A stretch of DNA of 64,000 nt from Reclinomonas americana ATCC 50394. Taxonomy: Eukaryota > Jakobida > Jakobea > Jakobida. Below, in pieces: positions 11,237 to 26,359 of this stretch. The notes below the pieces were generated by a model. It did not search any database and was not told where the DNA came from. It saw only the letters and a program-made list of their open reading frames with translations. The stretch lies in contig PS015388.1 of assembly GCA_048213135.1 (NCBI GenBank), positions 1 through 64,000 of the forward strand. The letters run 5' to 3'. The translations under genes were made by a program, and so were the position numbers. Position 1 is the stretch's first letter. Every line of letters starts with the position of its first letter.

Positions 11237-14200
11237 AGAAGAGGAGGAAACCTTCAGCTGCATCTCGCTCTGTGATTGGATGCACGCATTGCCTCAAGCA
11301 CTATTTCGTTTGGTGACTCCCTTACACAATCCGTGAGCCTTCTGTCACTCTCGGCGGTTTAGCACACGCTGCTGTTACTTGCTCTTCTCGTGTATACCGC
11401 TCTTCTCGTGCTTATTGTTGTTCTCATGCACGTCGCCCTTCTCATGCCCATCGCTATTCTCATGCACGTTGTCTTCTTATGCACAATGCTCTTCTCGTGC
11501 GCGTCGTCGCGTCGTGTTATTGCTCTCCTCATGCACACCTCTTCGCGTTCACATCGCTCTTCTCATGCGCGTCGTCGCCTCATGCATATTTCTCTCCTCA
11601 TGCACACCTCTTCGCGTTCACCCCGCTCTTCTCATGCTTGTTGCTCTTCTCGTGCACATCGTTCATGTCGCGCACACCGCTCTCCTGGTGTTCAATGCTC
11701 ATTTCGTGCGATTTGCTCTTCTCGTGTACACCACCCATCTCGTGCACACCGCTCTTCTCATGCTTGTTGTCCTCTCGTGCACATCGTCCTTCTCACACAT
11801 CGCTCTCCTGGTGCTCAATGCCCTTCTCATGCGCATTGCTCTCCTCGTGCACATCGCTCTGCTCATGCGCATCGCCCTTCTCATACACGTCGCTGTTCCC
11901 ATGCATATTGCATTTCTCGTGCACGTTGCTCATCTCTTGCACATCACTCTCTCAAGGCTTGCATTGCATTCTCTTCACTCTCTTCTCTCTCTCCTCACAC
12001 TTCTTCTCCCTCTCCTTTCTAGCCGAGAACCTGGGCGTCGCCCACCCACCCGGCTACCCACTGCTTACCATCATGGGCAAGCTGGCCATCGAACTGCTGC
12101 GGCCGACGGGCGTGCAGGCCGCGTACGCCATGAACCTCATGAATGCGTGCATTGGGGCGGTGTCGGCCAGCCTCTTCTTCTTTGTGGCATGTCGCGTGAC
12201 GCGCAACCTGATTCCCGTGGCGGCGCTGGTGACCTCGTTGTTCTTCCTGAGGTTAGTGTGTGGAGAGGTGGCGGGGTGGGGAGAGGGCGTGGATTCTCAC
12301 GTTGCGCTGCTGCAGCCCGTGGATCTGGGAGTACACCACTGGCGCCGAGGTGTTCACGCTCAACAACCTGTTCACCGTCGCCGTGTTGTGGTTGACGATG
12401 GAGTTTGTCGATGCACTGAGTGACAATGATGACCGTTGCGTGCGAGAGTGAGTGCGGAAGAGAAGGAGAGAGAGAGAGCACTGGCAGTGTGTGCAGAATG
12501 ACGCCGAGAATGATTGATTACTCTCATCGAGTGCAGTAAGAGACTGTAATTGTGAAACAGAACGTGCTTGGAGGAGTTAGTGCGCGTCTGCGGTGCTCGA
12601 GTGCGTCATTCAGACTGCAGAAGAGAAACACAGATAGGCAGACACAGAGAGAGAGAGAAACAGACAGACAGACAGAGAGACAGACAGACAGACAGACAGA
12701 CTGCCAGCCATAGAGAGCAGCCGAAGTGCCGTAAAATGTGTGAGATTATGAGAGCTACTCAGTGGTTACTTGCCTGCGCGAGTGCATTCGTGTTACTGAG
12801 AAGGAGATACCTGTGCGTGGTAGAATGAGCACAGGCACAGTGCATTCGACGTGTGAGAGCGTGAAGGCGACCAGGGCTTCCTGTGCAGCGAGTCCGTGAG
12901 CAAGCGAGAGAATCGAAAGGAAACTATGTAGATGTTGGAGTTTTTTCGTGTGTTCACTCCATTTGCTGGCTGTCTCACTGCTTCCCCCACAGACCGCCGC
13001 GCCGTATCGCTCTCGCGCTGGGGCGTGTTTGTGTCGGCACTGGCGCTCACCAACCAGCACACCATGGTGGTCTTTGTGGTGAGTATCTCTGCGGCACAGT
13101 GCATCGTCACAAGCAATGATTCACCCGCGTGCATGCAGGTACCGCTCTCCGCCTGGGTGCTCTTCTACCTGCGCGTGGCCATTTGGCGCCGCCCGGTGAT
13201 CCTGCTGCAGTACGCGGTGCTGGGTGTGCTCGGCATGCTGCCGTATGTGTACATTCCACTGGTCACTGCGTTCTCGCAGCCGCTCGTCACGTGGGGTGAG
13301 TGTGCAGTGCTTCTTCCCTCGTCTGGAACTTGCTTCGCATTGCAAATCGATCTTTCTCTGTCTGTCAGCGACTTTTTCATTCCCTAACTTCTCTGTCTCT
13401 CCTTTCCTTTCTTACTTTGATCTGTCTTCCGCACTCTCACAGCCCCCCCTTTTTTTCATCTCTCCCCCATCTCTCCCCATCTCTTTCTCCTCTTTTCACC
13501 CTTTTCTCTCCCTCTCCTTCCCTCCCCCTTCTCCCCCCTACTTTACCCTCACTTCCCCTTCTCTTCCCCTTCTCCCCTTTTCCCTGTGCAGCCAATCCCG
13601 CCACCTGGGACGGCTTCCTCTTCCACCTCCTGCGCCGCGACTACGGCACCCTCATGCTGGTGCCCGGCGACGATCCCATCGCCGTGGCCGAGCCCAACCT
13701 CATGCACACGCTCTCCATGTTTGCCGAGCGCCTCGACCTCATCACCTTCCGCGCCGGCCTCGCCCTCGCCGGTCTCGGCGTGCTGCGCATGCTGACGGCA
13801 TTTGTGCCGTGGCTCTCTTCCTCGTCCAAGGAGGTGGTGGAAGTGGAGGTGGAAGAAGAGGGGGAGGAGGAAGCGGAGGTTGCACCACCGCGTACGCCGG
13901 CAGTGACGGGCATGCGTCGCTACAACCAGCTGCTGCGCCGCTATCTGCCCGTGCTCGCGTCGATGATTGTGGTGTACCTGTGGTTCTTCTCGGCGCGCAA
14001 CAACGCCAACCCCGCCGCCAAGATCAACGTCGAGGTAGTCTCGCGCTTCTGGATGCAGCCACTGCTCGGCGTGCTGCTGTTTGCCGCCATTGGCTGCATG
14101 TCGGCCATTGATTGGCTCCACCAAATGGCCGCCGTCGAGGAGGGCACGGAGACGCCAGAGGTGGTGGAGGAGAGCAACTATGCCTCGCAGGTCATCATCT

Positions 14201-16531
14201 ACTCGGTGTGCTTGGTGGCCGTGCTGCTCCTTGTGGCGGTGATGATGTCGCGCGGCTGGTCGCAAGTGGATCGCTCCGATCGGCGCGTGTTTGAGGAGTT
14301 TGGCAAGGAGATTCTGCGACCGCTGCCGCACGGCGCGCTGCTGATCATCTCCGGCGACCAGGCCACCAACTCGGTGCGCTACGTGTACTCGGTGCTCGGC
14401 TACCGGCGCGACGTGCGCATTGTCGACGCCCACCTCATGGTGTGCTCGTGGTGGATTCCGGCCATGGCCGCGCACACTCCGGGAGTGGTCTATCCCGGCT
14501 ACTACATGGACGAGCAGCGACGCACACCCGGGTCGTACACGCTGCGCGAGTTCATCAACGCCAACATCGACAATCAGGCGGTGTATGTCATGATTGGGCA
14601 GAAGCAGATTTGGGATGGTGAGGGAGAGGGAAAAGGGAAAGGGTGTAGTGAGGAGAAGTGAGACTGATTACGTTGTTGTTGTTGCTGCAGATCCCGTTTT
14701 CAACGATGGACAGTTTGCGTTGTTGCCGACGGGGTTGGCGCGTCGAGCGGTGCGTGGGACGACGCAGGTGGATCCGCTGCAGTTTGTAGTGGATTACAAG
14801 GTAGGATATGGGGAAAGGAGGAGGGAGGGAGAAGGGGAAGGAGAGGGAGGGGGAGGGGAAGGGGAAGGGGAGAAGAAGGGGAAGCAAAAGGGGAAAGGAA
14901 GGAGAGGGAAATGGAGAGGGAGAAGGAAATGTGCTGAAAGAGGAAACGGGGGAAAGAATATTGGTGGTAAGATGTTGCAGCATGAGGGAGAAGGGTGGAA
15001 GAGTGGTCGACGGCGGGCGAGTGAGAAGGAATTCGGAGGGGAAGCGTTGGGCGAGCCTCTATGGATCCTGAATAGTGTGTTACTTTGTGAGTGACAGACA
15101 ATGTTGTTGGCAGTCTTTCTTGGCGATGACGCCTGTTCATTCAGCACGGACTCTGGAGTTATTTGTGGGAGTGAAGCTGTTAGGGAGGGAGGGAGAGAGA
15201 GAGAGAGAGAGAGAGAAAGGCAGCTGCCTTTCCTGTCACGATCAGTCTGCACGCAAGTTGCATGCATCAGAGCAGTGTGCCACTTGGGCGACAAAGAGAG
15301 AAGGAGAGTGCGAGAGATTGGCATCCAAACCATGATTCTGACATATCTTCCTTTTTTGTCTCCCTCTCCTCGCAGGACTCCTTCCGCGTCGAAGGCACCG
15401 GTCTGATGCTGGCGGAGAGCATCGCGCCAGTGGGTTCATGGGAGGCGTGGGTGCGCCAGAACGTCATTTTCCCGTTCTCCGCCCACTGCAATTACATTTC
15501 CATGGTTTGTAAGGAGACAGGTTGCATTCTCTCTCCTTTTCTTGTGCCCGTCCAGAGAGAGAATCGCACTCGTTCGGAAAGCTGGCAGGGAACGGGGAAA
15601 AAGAAAGAGAGAGAGAAAGACAGAGAAAGTCAGAGAGACAGAAAGAGAGAGAGAGAGAGAAAGTCGCTTCTGAGAAGAGAGGAGAAGAGAATGAGGGTTA
15701 CTGAGAGTGAGGCGAAGGTGAAGAGAGAAATCAAAACTGGGCAAAAAGACGGGCATGTGTGATAGACATGCTGTCTGGAGAACAGAAGAGGAAGGCAGAC
15801 GTTATGAGACCTACATTCTGAGAGCAAGTGTGCTGCAGTGAGACAGAAGCAAGACGCGAGTACCTGAGACAAGTGACGAAAGAGGGAGCGAGACAAATAT
15901 CACAGACCTATTGTGTTCTGCAGAGAAGAAGTCGCAGTAGCGAGATTCCTCTTGATTGAGGAAGCCAATACTGAGAGCAACGAGAAGCCGAGTAAGAGGC
16001 AGCTTCATTACTTTCTTTTCCACGTCTCCTTCATCTCCCTCGCTCATCTTCCTCTTCAGTGAGACGCAGAACTGACATTTAGCGCTCTCGCTTCCCTTCT
16101 CCTTTCTCGCTCATCTCCTTCCTTGTCCCCCGGTGCAGCTCCTCCACAAACTGCCACCCTCCCACCGCCGCACCGAGGCCCTGGCGCTGGCCATTACGCA
16201 GTTCGAGCGCCTCACAACGATGCTGGCCATGGACCCCGTGGAGCTCGGTCAGTTCCCGTTCGGCACGCAGCGCGAACTCGGTCTGCTCTATCTCGACGTC
16301 TACAACAACGCCGTGGCGCTGCTGCCGGTGGAGAATGACGTCACGGCGCCACCGACATGGAATGTCGCCATGCGACAGTCGGTCATGTCGCACTCGGCCA
16401 CACAGGCGCACAAGCGGTTGACGGACTACATTGCCGCACTGCCGGTCTACAATCGCTTCGACAACATGCAGCCGGAGCTGGAGGATTATGTGAAGCAGTT
16501 GAAGGTTGTGTTGCAGACGACGGGTCAGTGA
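10639..16531 (+). CDS. TMEM260: TMEM260-like DUF2723 multi-pass membrane protein (probable protein O-mannosyltransferase)
   Basis: Nine exons: 10639-10864, 12023-12251, 12316-12434, 12993-13078, 13139-13295, 13592-14617, 14691-14800, 15376-15504, 16139-16531. Total 2475 nt, 824 residues, all phases agree. Family hallmarks are in order: an N-terminal membrane helix and TIAGGDSGELVTV, then GVAHPPGYPLLTIMGKLAIE, WIWEYTTGAEVFTLNNLF, ALTNQHTMVVFV, LPYVYIPLV and FLFHLLRRDYGTLM. Acidic residues near the first luminal loop (GGDSGEL) are the expected catalytic region of this GT-C type family. Human TMEM260 mannosylates plexin and MET IPT domains in the endoplasmic reticulum; same role here is inference. 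A Glu-rich insert (VEVEVEEEGEEEAEV) sits between membrane segments. The C-terminal soluble part (TPR-like helices) is complete. Intron 3 starts with GTTGCGTG. Confidence 0.88.
11380..11990. repeat. Degenerate short tandem repeat in TMEM260 intron 1
   Basis: A unit of roughly 20-24 bp, close to CGCTCTTCTCATGCACAT with CTCGTG and TGTTCTTCTCGTGC variants, recurs about 25-30 times. All forward frames stay open for hundreds of bases, giving false long ORFs. It lies wholly within intron 10865-12022, which also has a 20-N gap at 11066-11085. Confidence 0.75.
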
Positions 16532-20093
<3,562 letters not shown>

Positions 20094-20504
20094 AGGCCAC
20101 TCCGCTGCAAGTTGGTGCACTGTTGTGGAATCTCAGACGATGCGGACAAGTGTTTCAGTCTCACTTCGCCGCTTCACCGACCTCGATGTTCGCTCTGAGC
20201 CAGGCAGGAGGGAGACGGGACGACAGTTGTTCATTGATGTAATTCTCTGTGGTCTGCACATGCACTCAGAAGTGTAGATCTTGCAATTGTGCACAACGAA
20301 TCGTATATTTTGTTCTTTGACGACACCATAAGGGTTGAGCCTACAGCGTCCCTGTAAAACCCTGTGCGCTTGACGGCACGCCCCAACCACACAGTGTCAG
20401 ATTTGTCTTGAATCATTGCTGCGCGAATTATAACCTGTCATTCTTCTTGTCCGCCTTGTCTGTCTGTCGCATTTCTTACTGCTGAACGATCGCGAGAGCG
20501 CTGG
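20094..20504. other. Intergenic, no confident feature
   Basis: A frame open to about 20276 (containing RTSVSVSLRRFTDLDVRSE) could be a further exon of the upstream locus, but no start or convincing splice pair was found. The rest shows nothing recognisable. Confidence 0.4.
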
Positions 20505-20617
20505 ATGGGTAACACATGCTGTGTGACGAAAGGCAGCCGCTCGGCGGCTTTGCGTCACAAGCTGAAGCACTACACGCCATTCTCGGTGATTGCGCATGCC
20601 ATCACGAATCTGTCTGC

Positions 20618-20686
<69 letters not shown>

Positions 20687-22416
20687 GGTGCGCATCGCAG
20701 GGTGTGTGGAAATGATGATGTTCTGTGTGCGTGCGTTGTGAGCAGTGAAAAGCGCTGCGCGTCGCCGCTCGCGCGCGCAGCCATGTCCATGTCCGCCTTC
20801 TCGTTTCCAGGCCAACAAGCCTTCTTCCTCACTCTCCTGCTGCAACACAGGGCGACTACGACAATGAAGGGATCTGGAATGCTCCTCGCGCCCTTGCTAC
20901 CATAATTCCGACAGTCAACATTTTCGTGATGGGGGTGAGTCGTTCGCGCACGCTGCTATTGATATCCCACAGTGACGGCCGAGCGTTCTCTTTGTATGCG
21001 AGGTTGACTTTGACTCGATGTTTTCTGTGAATTTGCAACTTACTGAAGTGTTCTTGTATCGATATCCGGACCGCACCCTCAGCGCCCTGGTTCTGGTATG
21101 TGCAACAGTTTTGCCACGAACTGACATAGGCTGTGTCAGCTGTTCCTCGCCTGACTTACTGTTGTGCCACTCACACAGGAAAGTCGACACTTATCAACAA
21201 TTTCTTCAAAGCGTTGGAGCCAACTCTTGCGCGACCTGTCGCCAATGAATATCCGTGCGTAAGTGTATGTGCAATGCAGTACTCGTTTCTGTTGACCATT
21301 CTCCCACTCAATCACATCACTGTGCTCTCACAGACAAGGCCAAGATGGCACCGGTGTTGCGTACCGTTGCTCAATGTTGCAGTTTCCACTGACTGTTCGA
21401 TCTTATGCATGGTTTGTCGTCTGCAGCCCTTGATTGGTTACTCACGCAATTACTCGTTCAAACTTTTCGACACGCGAGGAGCAGGTACATAAGCGCGAGC
21501 GTAACAGCAGCAGTTGCAGCTGCAGTACTATAAGTATGAATTCTCATGTTTGGTGCCGTGTGAACGTTTTTGGTGCATTTCGTGCAGTCGAGCCTACGGT
21601 CGCGTTGGCTGTGCTTGAGGGTCGATGCCCGGAATTCTTTGAGGTTCCGCAGCGCGAAACAGATATTGTGCAGCGGGATCCTGCAAACATCGCACAGCAG
21701 GTTTATAAATTTGTATCCTGTCGCACCTGAGCAAACATTTATGTAACTGCGACTACAGATGCACGCCTGCATTTTCGTGTGCAACGTCGCCGACACAACG
21801 GCCATCGAAACATTCCGGGAGACCATGAGAGAAATCAAGAGACGTGGTGCGCATACGTTCGCTGCGCTGTGCGCGCTACTTGTTTGTATTGTCTGTACAT
21901 GTTAGTTGCAATCTCACAATAGCTGCTTTGATCTTTCTCTTTTCGGACTGCAGGCCTCGCCGCAGTCCTCATTTTGACTGAACGAACCGGCCCGAGAGGC
22001 GAGGCGGAGGTTCGAATGCAAGATCGTGAGATTGCAAGAGCAGCTGCCCAGGGTGCTATCGGCGGAGCAGTGCACTTGTGCTACGAGGTTGATACTGTTC
22101 CAGCGACGCGCCTGAGCAGAGTTGCGTTGTGTTCTCCAGTGCGCGCAGCGTGCACGCCGAGTGTCTCACAATCAATGCGCGCGTGATGCTTCATGATCAG
22201 CTTGGCACGGACCGATCACTACGGCTGTTGGAAATCCTGGATGCGACTCTGGAGCAAGCGGAGCGGTACTGCTGGATGATGCATCAGCGTGGCCAAATCG
22301 CTAACCAGGTGCCAATTCCTGGTGTACCTGTTCCATATCGCCAATCTGGAGGTCGTGGTGCCAGTGGCAACGTCGGTGGTAATCTGGATGACTGGAACCG
22401 GCAGGACCGAGTGTAG
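20505..22416 (+). CDS. N-myristoylated IFI44-like G-domain protein
   Basis: The start MGNTCCVTKGS is a strong N-myristoylation signal with two cysteines for palmitoylation, so membrane attachment is likely. Confident exons: 20505 to about 20625, 20851-20934, 21083-21095, 21179 to about 21254, 21427-21484, 21588-21700, 21759-21846, 21954 to about 22087, and a last exon ending 22416. The P-loop is built across three exons: VNIFVMG, a 13-nt exon giving RPGS, then GKSTLINNFFKAL. Then come FKLFDTRG (G3), LEGRCPEFFEV, MHACIFVCNVADTT and VLILTERTG (G4 position, lacking NKxD). The order DTxG, a segment before a charged loop, then a hydrophobic strand and LT resembles interferon-induced IFI44/IFI44L. 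The C-terminal part is glycine-rich (GGRGASGNVGGNLDDWN). Exons between 21255-21426 and 22088-22140 are not resolved. Confidence 0.65.
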
Positions 22417-22579
22417 TCTCTTGCAGCAATTGTAGCACGTGCACGAATTGAGCGGCAGACTTTCCTTTTGTTCTGATTTCTGTTGCACTACATACTGCTC
22501 GAAATATAGATATATTCACGAAGGGTTATGACAAAAAATACTCTCCACAGACAGTTGCGCCTGCACGTTGCCGGCAAAT

Positions 22580-22908
22580 TCACGCGGACTCTTGAAAAAA
22601 CGTGCGCGATCCATACTGGACACCAGTGTCGAAACTCGACACGGGAACAAGACAGAGTGGGCAACAGCCCCTCGCCTCGAGAATTGGCTGTGCACATAAA
22701 TGACAGAGAATCTGGTGGTCACACGGACGAAGCACCGTGTCGCGCAGACCGTCGCACAAAATGCAAGCCCGTCGACATCCAATGGAGACCAGCTCGCACA
22801 GGCTTGCAACCATATCGTCGGTCGACGGCCTCTGTGTGTGATCCACACAAATACATCTGCTCGAGAACAATAAGTGTGATAGTAGCCGTGCGTATGCACA
22901 AAGGGACA

Positions 22909-22947
<39 letters not shown>

Positions 22948-25900
22948 AAAGAGGGGGACGATTACAGATCTACAACAGTAACGGGGTCGACGCGCGTATG
23001 CTCCCTCTGCCTGTCCAACCGAAGCACTCACCGCAATCCGAGCTGAACAATCTGTTCGCACAATGGAGTTGGCCAAACTCTGTTGACACGCGAATCCGCC
23101 AGCTGCACCGCGGCAGCCGCAAGCGCTTCAGCATTGGCGGGTTGCAGTTGCAGCCTTCGCAGAACCTCGATTTGGGCGTGAAGATCCAGGATGGGCAACC
23201 CAGAGTAAACTTGCAGAAGTATCAAGCCAAGAGAATACACATCGGCGCTCGGTCTCAGTATTCCTCGCAACGCGTCAACATCCACATATTGAAAGTCGCC
23301 GCCGATAGATGACACCATAAGATGGGACTGTATACAGAGCACAACTAACTATAATGACCTCGCAGGTGGAAGGGGAGATATCACAGTCAAGACTCAAAGT
23401 GTATCACACCTCGTCAGTGTGGAACCAGTGAGCCACTCCGAGATCAGCAATCAGTGCCTGCCCAGCGTGGTCGAAGAGGATGTTCGATGGCTTCAAGTCC
23501 CGATGAATTACTGCAGCAGAATGAAAGTGAGCTGCAAGCACTCACGAGGACAGCACAAGCATGCACCCACCGGACTGCGAAAACAAAGGAAAATCAATTA
23601 TTGAGGAGCTCCACTACGACAATGTACAGCACAGCGATCCCACCCCAATAATACCGTTTTATGCAGCGAGGAGACAACTTCCGCGCACCGCAGCATACTC
23701 GACAGTCTCTCCTCGATGGTCAATGGCGGCAACCCACATTTGTCGAACTCCAGTAGGCGGCGATCTAGTGAGACATCTCTGCACGCGAGAGTACGAAAGG
23801 GATGGGTTCAATCTCAAGATGCCATGCGAAACAACTGCAGAGATCTAGGGGACAAACAGCCAAAGTTGACAGCAAAGCGATTGCTTTCTGCCGAGAGAGA
23901 GAGAGAGAGAGAAAGAAAGAAAAAAGAATGAAAGACGTGCGATGTACACCAGAGTGAGCGCGCGAGTGCCTATATCCACTGCTTCGCTTCAGATCACTGG
24001 CAGACCAAGAGTCGCGCTCCACTTACCTCGCACGCTCCAACACCAAACACCTCTTCCCATCGTCCGTTTGCGCAAACCCTACCATCTGAACTACTCCTGG
24101 AACCGACACCGTCTTGAGTTTCTCAAGCTGCAGTGGACAAAAATGGGACAACCTACAGGCGAGAGCCTAGTCTAAACATCTCCGCATTGCGCACCTCGTT
24201 TGTGAACGACTGAATGCACCATGGAGCCGCCTCGTCAAATTTTTTGACGGCCACATCCTGATTCATCCACTTGCCAGCGTAAACTGCAGCTTGACCGCCA
24301 CTCCCAAGCAAGTGTGCGAAATCGTCGGTCATGGTTCGCACTTGCTCCCAACTGAAGACCTTCAGTGTCCCTGAATACGTGGGAGAGACAAAGATGAAGA
24401 ATGAAATCATTTCGCAAACAGCAAGAAAAACGAAACCTCGTTCAGCCAGTTGTTGCTGCAGTTTCGCAACATCCGCGGCGAGCTGGTGCGCGCGGTCGCG
24501 CTCGCGCTGCCACTTGTCGTCCATGTATTGTAGAGCGAGTCGAAGATTCGCCACTTGGTCCATTGCGACACGTTGTTGAGTGTGCGCAAATGTGACGGCC
24601 CACGAGAGTTGGGAGACAGCAGTCTGCTTCGCTGCCACGTCGTCTAGTGCCTGTTGCAGCCGACGACGCCACTCTCGGTCGCTTCTGAGAGCTTCAAGCT
24701 GGTGTTCTCGTACCGTATCTTGCAGCTCCTTCACCTGCTCCCGCGCAGCAGCGAGCTCTTCTGTAAGTCGCGAACCTATCTCGCGTTGAAGCTGGGAGTG
24801 CGCTTCTCTCTCCGCGCGTCCGTTTTCGACCTCGCGTCGCATCTCGGCACACGCACTCTCCCTTTTTTCACACTGGGCACGCAAAGCCACGGCAGCCAGC
24901 CTGTGCTCTTGAGCTTCCGCCCGTGCATCCTCGAGCTGTTTTTCAAGATTGCAGATTGCACTCCTGTGCTCATCTACCATCCGGGCTTGTTGTTCGTCGA
25001 GCTGGCTCCGCAGCGCGAGGATGGTTGCTTTAAGCACACCAATATCGTCTCCGAAGGCCACAGGCGAACGCAGTGGCTGTGTTGTGAGGCGCATGAGGAC
25101 AACAAGCTTGATGTCAGACACATCCACACGCACACACACACATACAGTACATACACACACGCACACACGCACACATACACATACACACGCACACATACAC
25201 ATACACACACCGACAACGCTGCGATGCCCGCAGTGAGAACAACAACAAAACGCAAGCAAATGTCAGTGCAGTCGCCTGATACAGAGCAACAATGCGCTCG
25301 TACCTGAACGCTGCACCGACTGCGCTTGCAGCTCCGTACGCTGAATCAGCGCACCAACTTCAAACTTCTGGCGATCGATGGCCAACTGTGCTGCGGTGAC
25401 GCCCCGCGCCGTCTGCACACTCAACAGCTCCGGTACATGCTGCAGGAGACACCTTACGACGAGTTCGTGGCCATTATGGGCCGCGTGATGCAGCGCAGTG
25501 CACCCAGACACCGTATCGCACGCGAGACGCGAATCAGGCGGACAGCGATCCGGTTCCTGCTCATCCAGCAACCACTGCACGACTCGCAACTGGCCAAAAT
25601 GCGCCGCCTCCATGAGCGGTGTGGAACCGGTATACGTGTGCAGTTGCGCCAAGCGCGCACCAGTGCCACTCGGCTCCTCCCACAAGTACTCCAGCACATC
25701 CAGCTTGCCGCAACGCGCAGCACAACAAAACGCCGATGCACCAGTCGCGTCCATTTCCTCACGTCGCAGCAGTAAATCCGCTCCCTCTCTCTCAATGCGC
25801 TCACGCAGAGAAGTCAGATTGCCGGCGGCCGCCAGTTGCCATGCGCTGCCTTGTCCGCCACTGTGTTTGTTTTTTTTTTGAACACAAAAGGGCAATGATG

Positions 25901-26027
25901 CAGTGAGACGCGAAGAGCGGTCAGGGAGGAAGAAACGAAACATCTCGCCTCACCTCATCGTTATTGCTGGCAGGCAACAAAAGCACAGACGGAGGAACGG
26001 TCGACGGAAGAAAAAATGTCCTGCCAT
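22580..26027 (-). CDS. Ankyrin-coiled coil-TKL-like kinase-RING finger protein
   Basis: Ten exons on the minus strand: 25954-26027, 25317-25860, 24437-25076, 24195-24370, 24027-24127, 23655-23778, a proposed 4-nt exon at about 23560, 23410-23510, 23032-23327, 22580-22856. Total 2337 nt, 778 residues. Ankyrin repeats fill about 30-200 ([40 protein letters not shown]). A long coiled coil follows to about 420. Kinase: glycine loop [17 protein letters not shown] lysine in DVAVKKF, catalytic loop [18 protein letters not shown] in place of DFG, helix [15 protein letters not shown] and closing [12 protein letters not shown]. No APE motif is seen. A C3HC4 RING starts near 718 ([25 protein letters not shown]), so ubiquitin ligase activity is expected. 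Arabidopsis KEG combines RING, kinase and ankyrin in another order. Probable signalling or immune regulator. Confidence 0.82.
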
Positions 26028-26359
26028 CTCAACACGACGTCGACCTCAGACGTTACGATGCAGCTGGCGCCATAAACCACAGTGCTCTAATCCACCGCGT
26101 CATGAATATCTTATTAAAGGGCAGCTGCTCTTGCATTCAAACCAATCAATTCACATTGCGCTCGACGTCGCGACCGAGTTCAGTAACGGCCAGCAGGACA
26201 CCTTTGACAATCACTCTCACAGAGACGCAGAGAGAGACGCAAAGAGGCAGTGTGACAGAGAGAGAAAGAGAGAGCTCTCCTCTCACTGCCCTGAACACAA
26301 CCACTGACAGACAGAGACAACAACAACAAACTCAATCAATCATTCCTCTCTCTCAGCAA
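26028..26359. promoter_or_regulatory. Divergent intergenic region between kinase-RING and kinesin genes
   Basis: 332 bp separate the two start codons. A TATA-like TTATTAAAGG (26111-26120) and a CCAAT-type ACCAATCAAT (26141-26150) lie near the middle; either could serve one of the genes. A GA/CAACAA-rich stretch lies before the kinesin ATG. Assignment is by position and weak motifs only. Confidence 0.35.

Noticed and set aside
11379-12423. ORFs of 210-338 codons in all three plus frames
   Set aside because: The 5' part is a stop-free intronic repeat; only 12023-12251 and 12316-12434 are exons of TMEM260.
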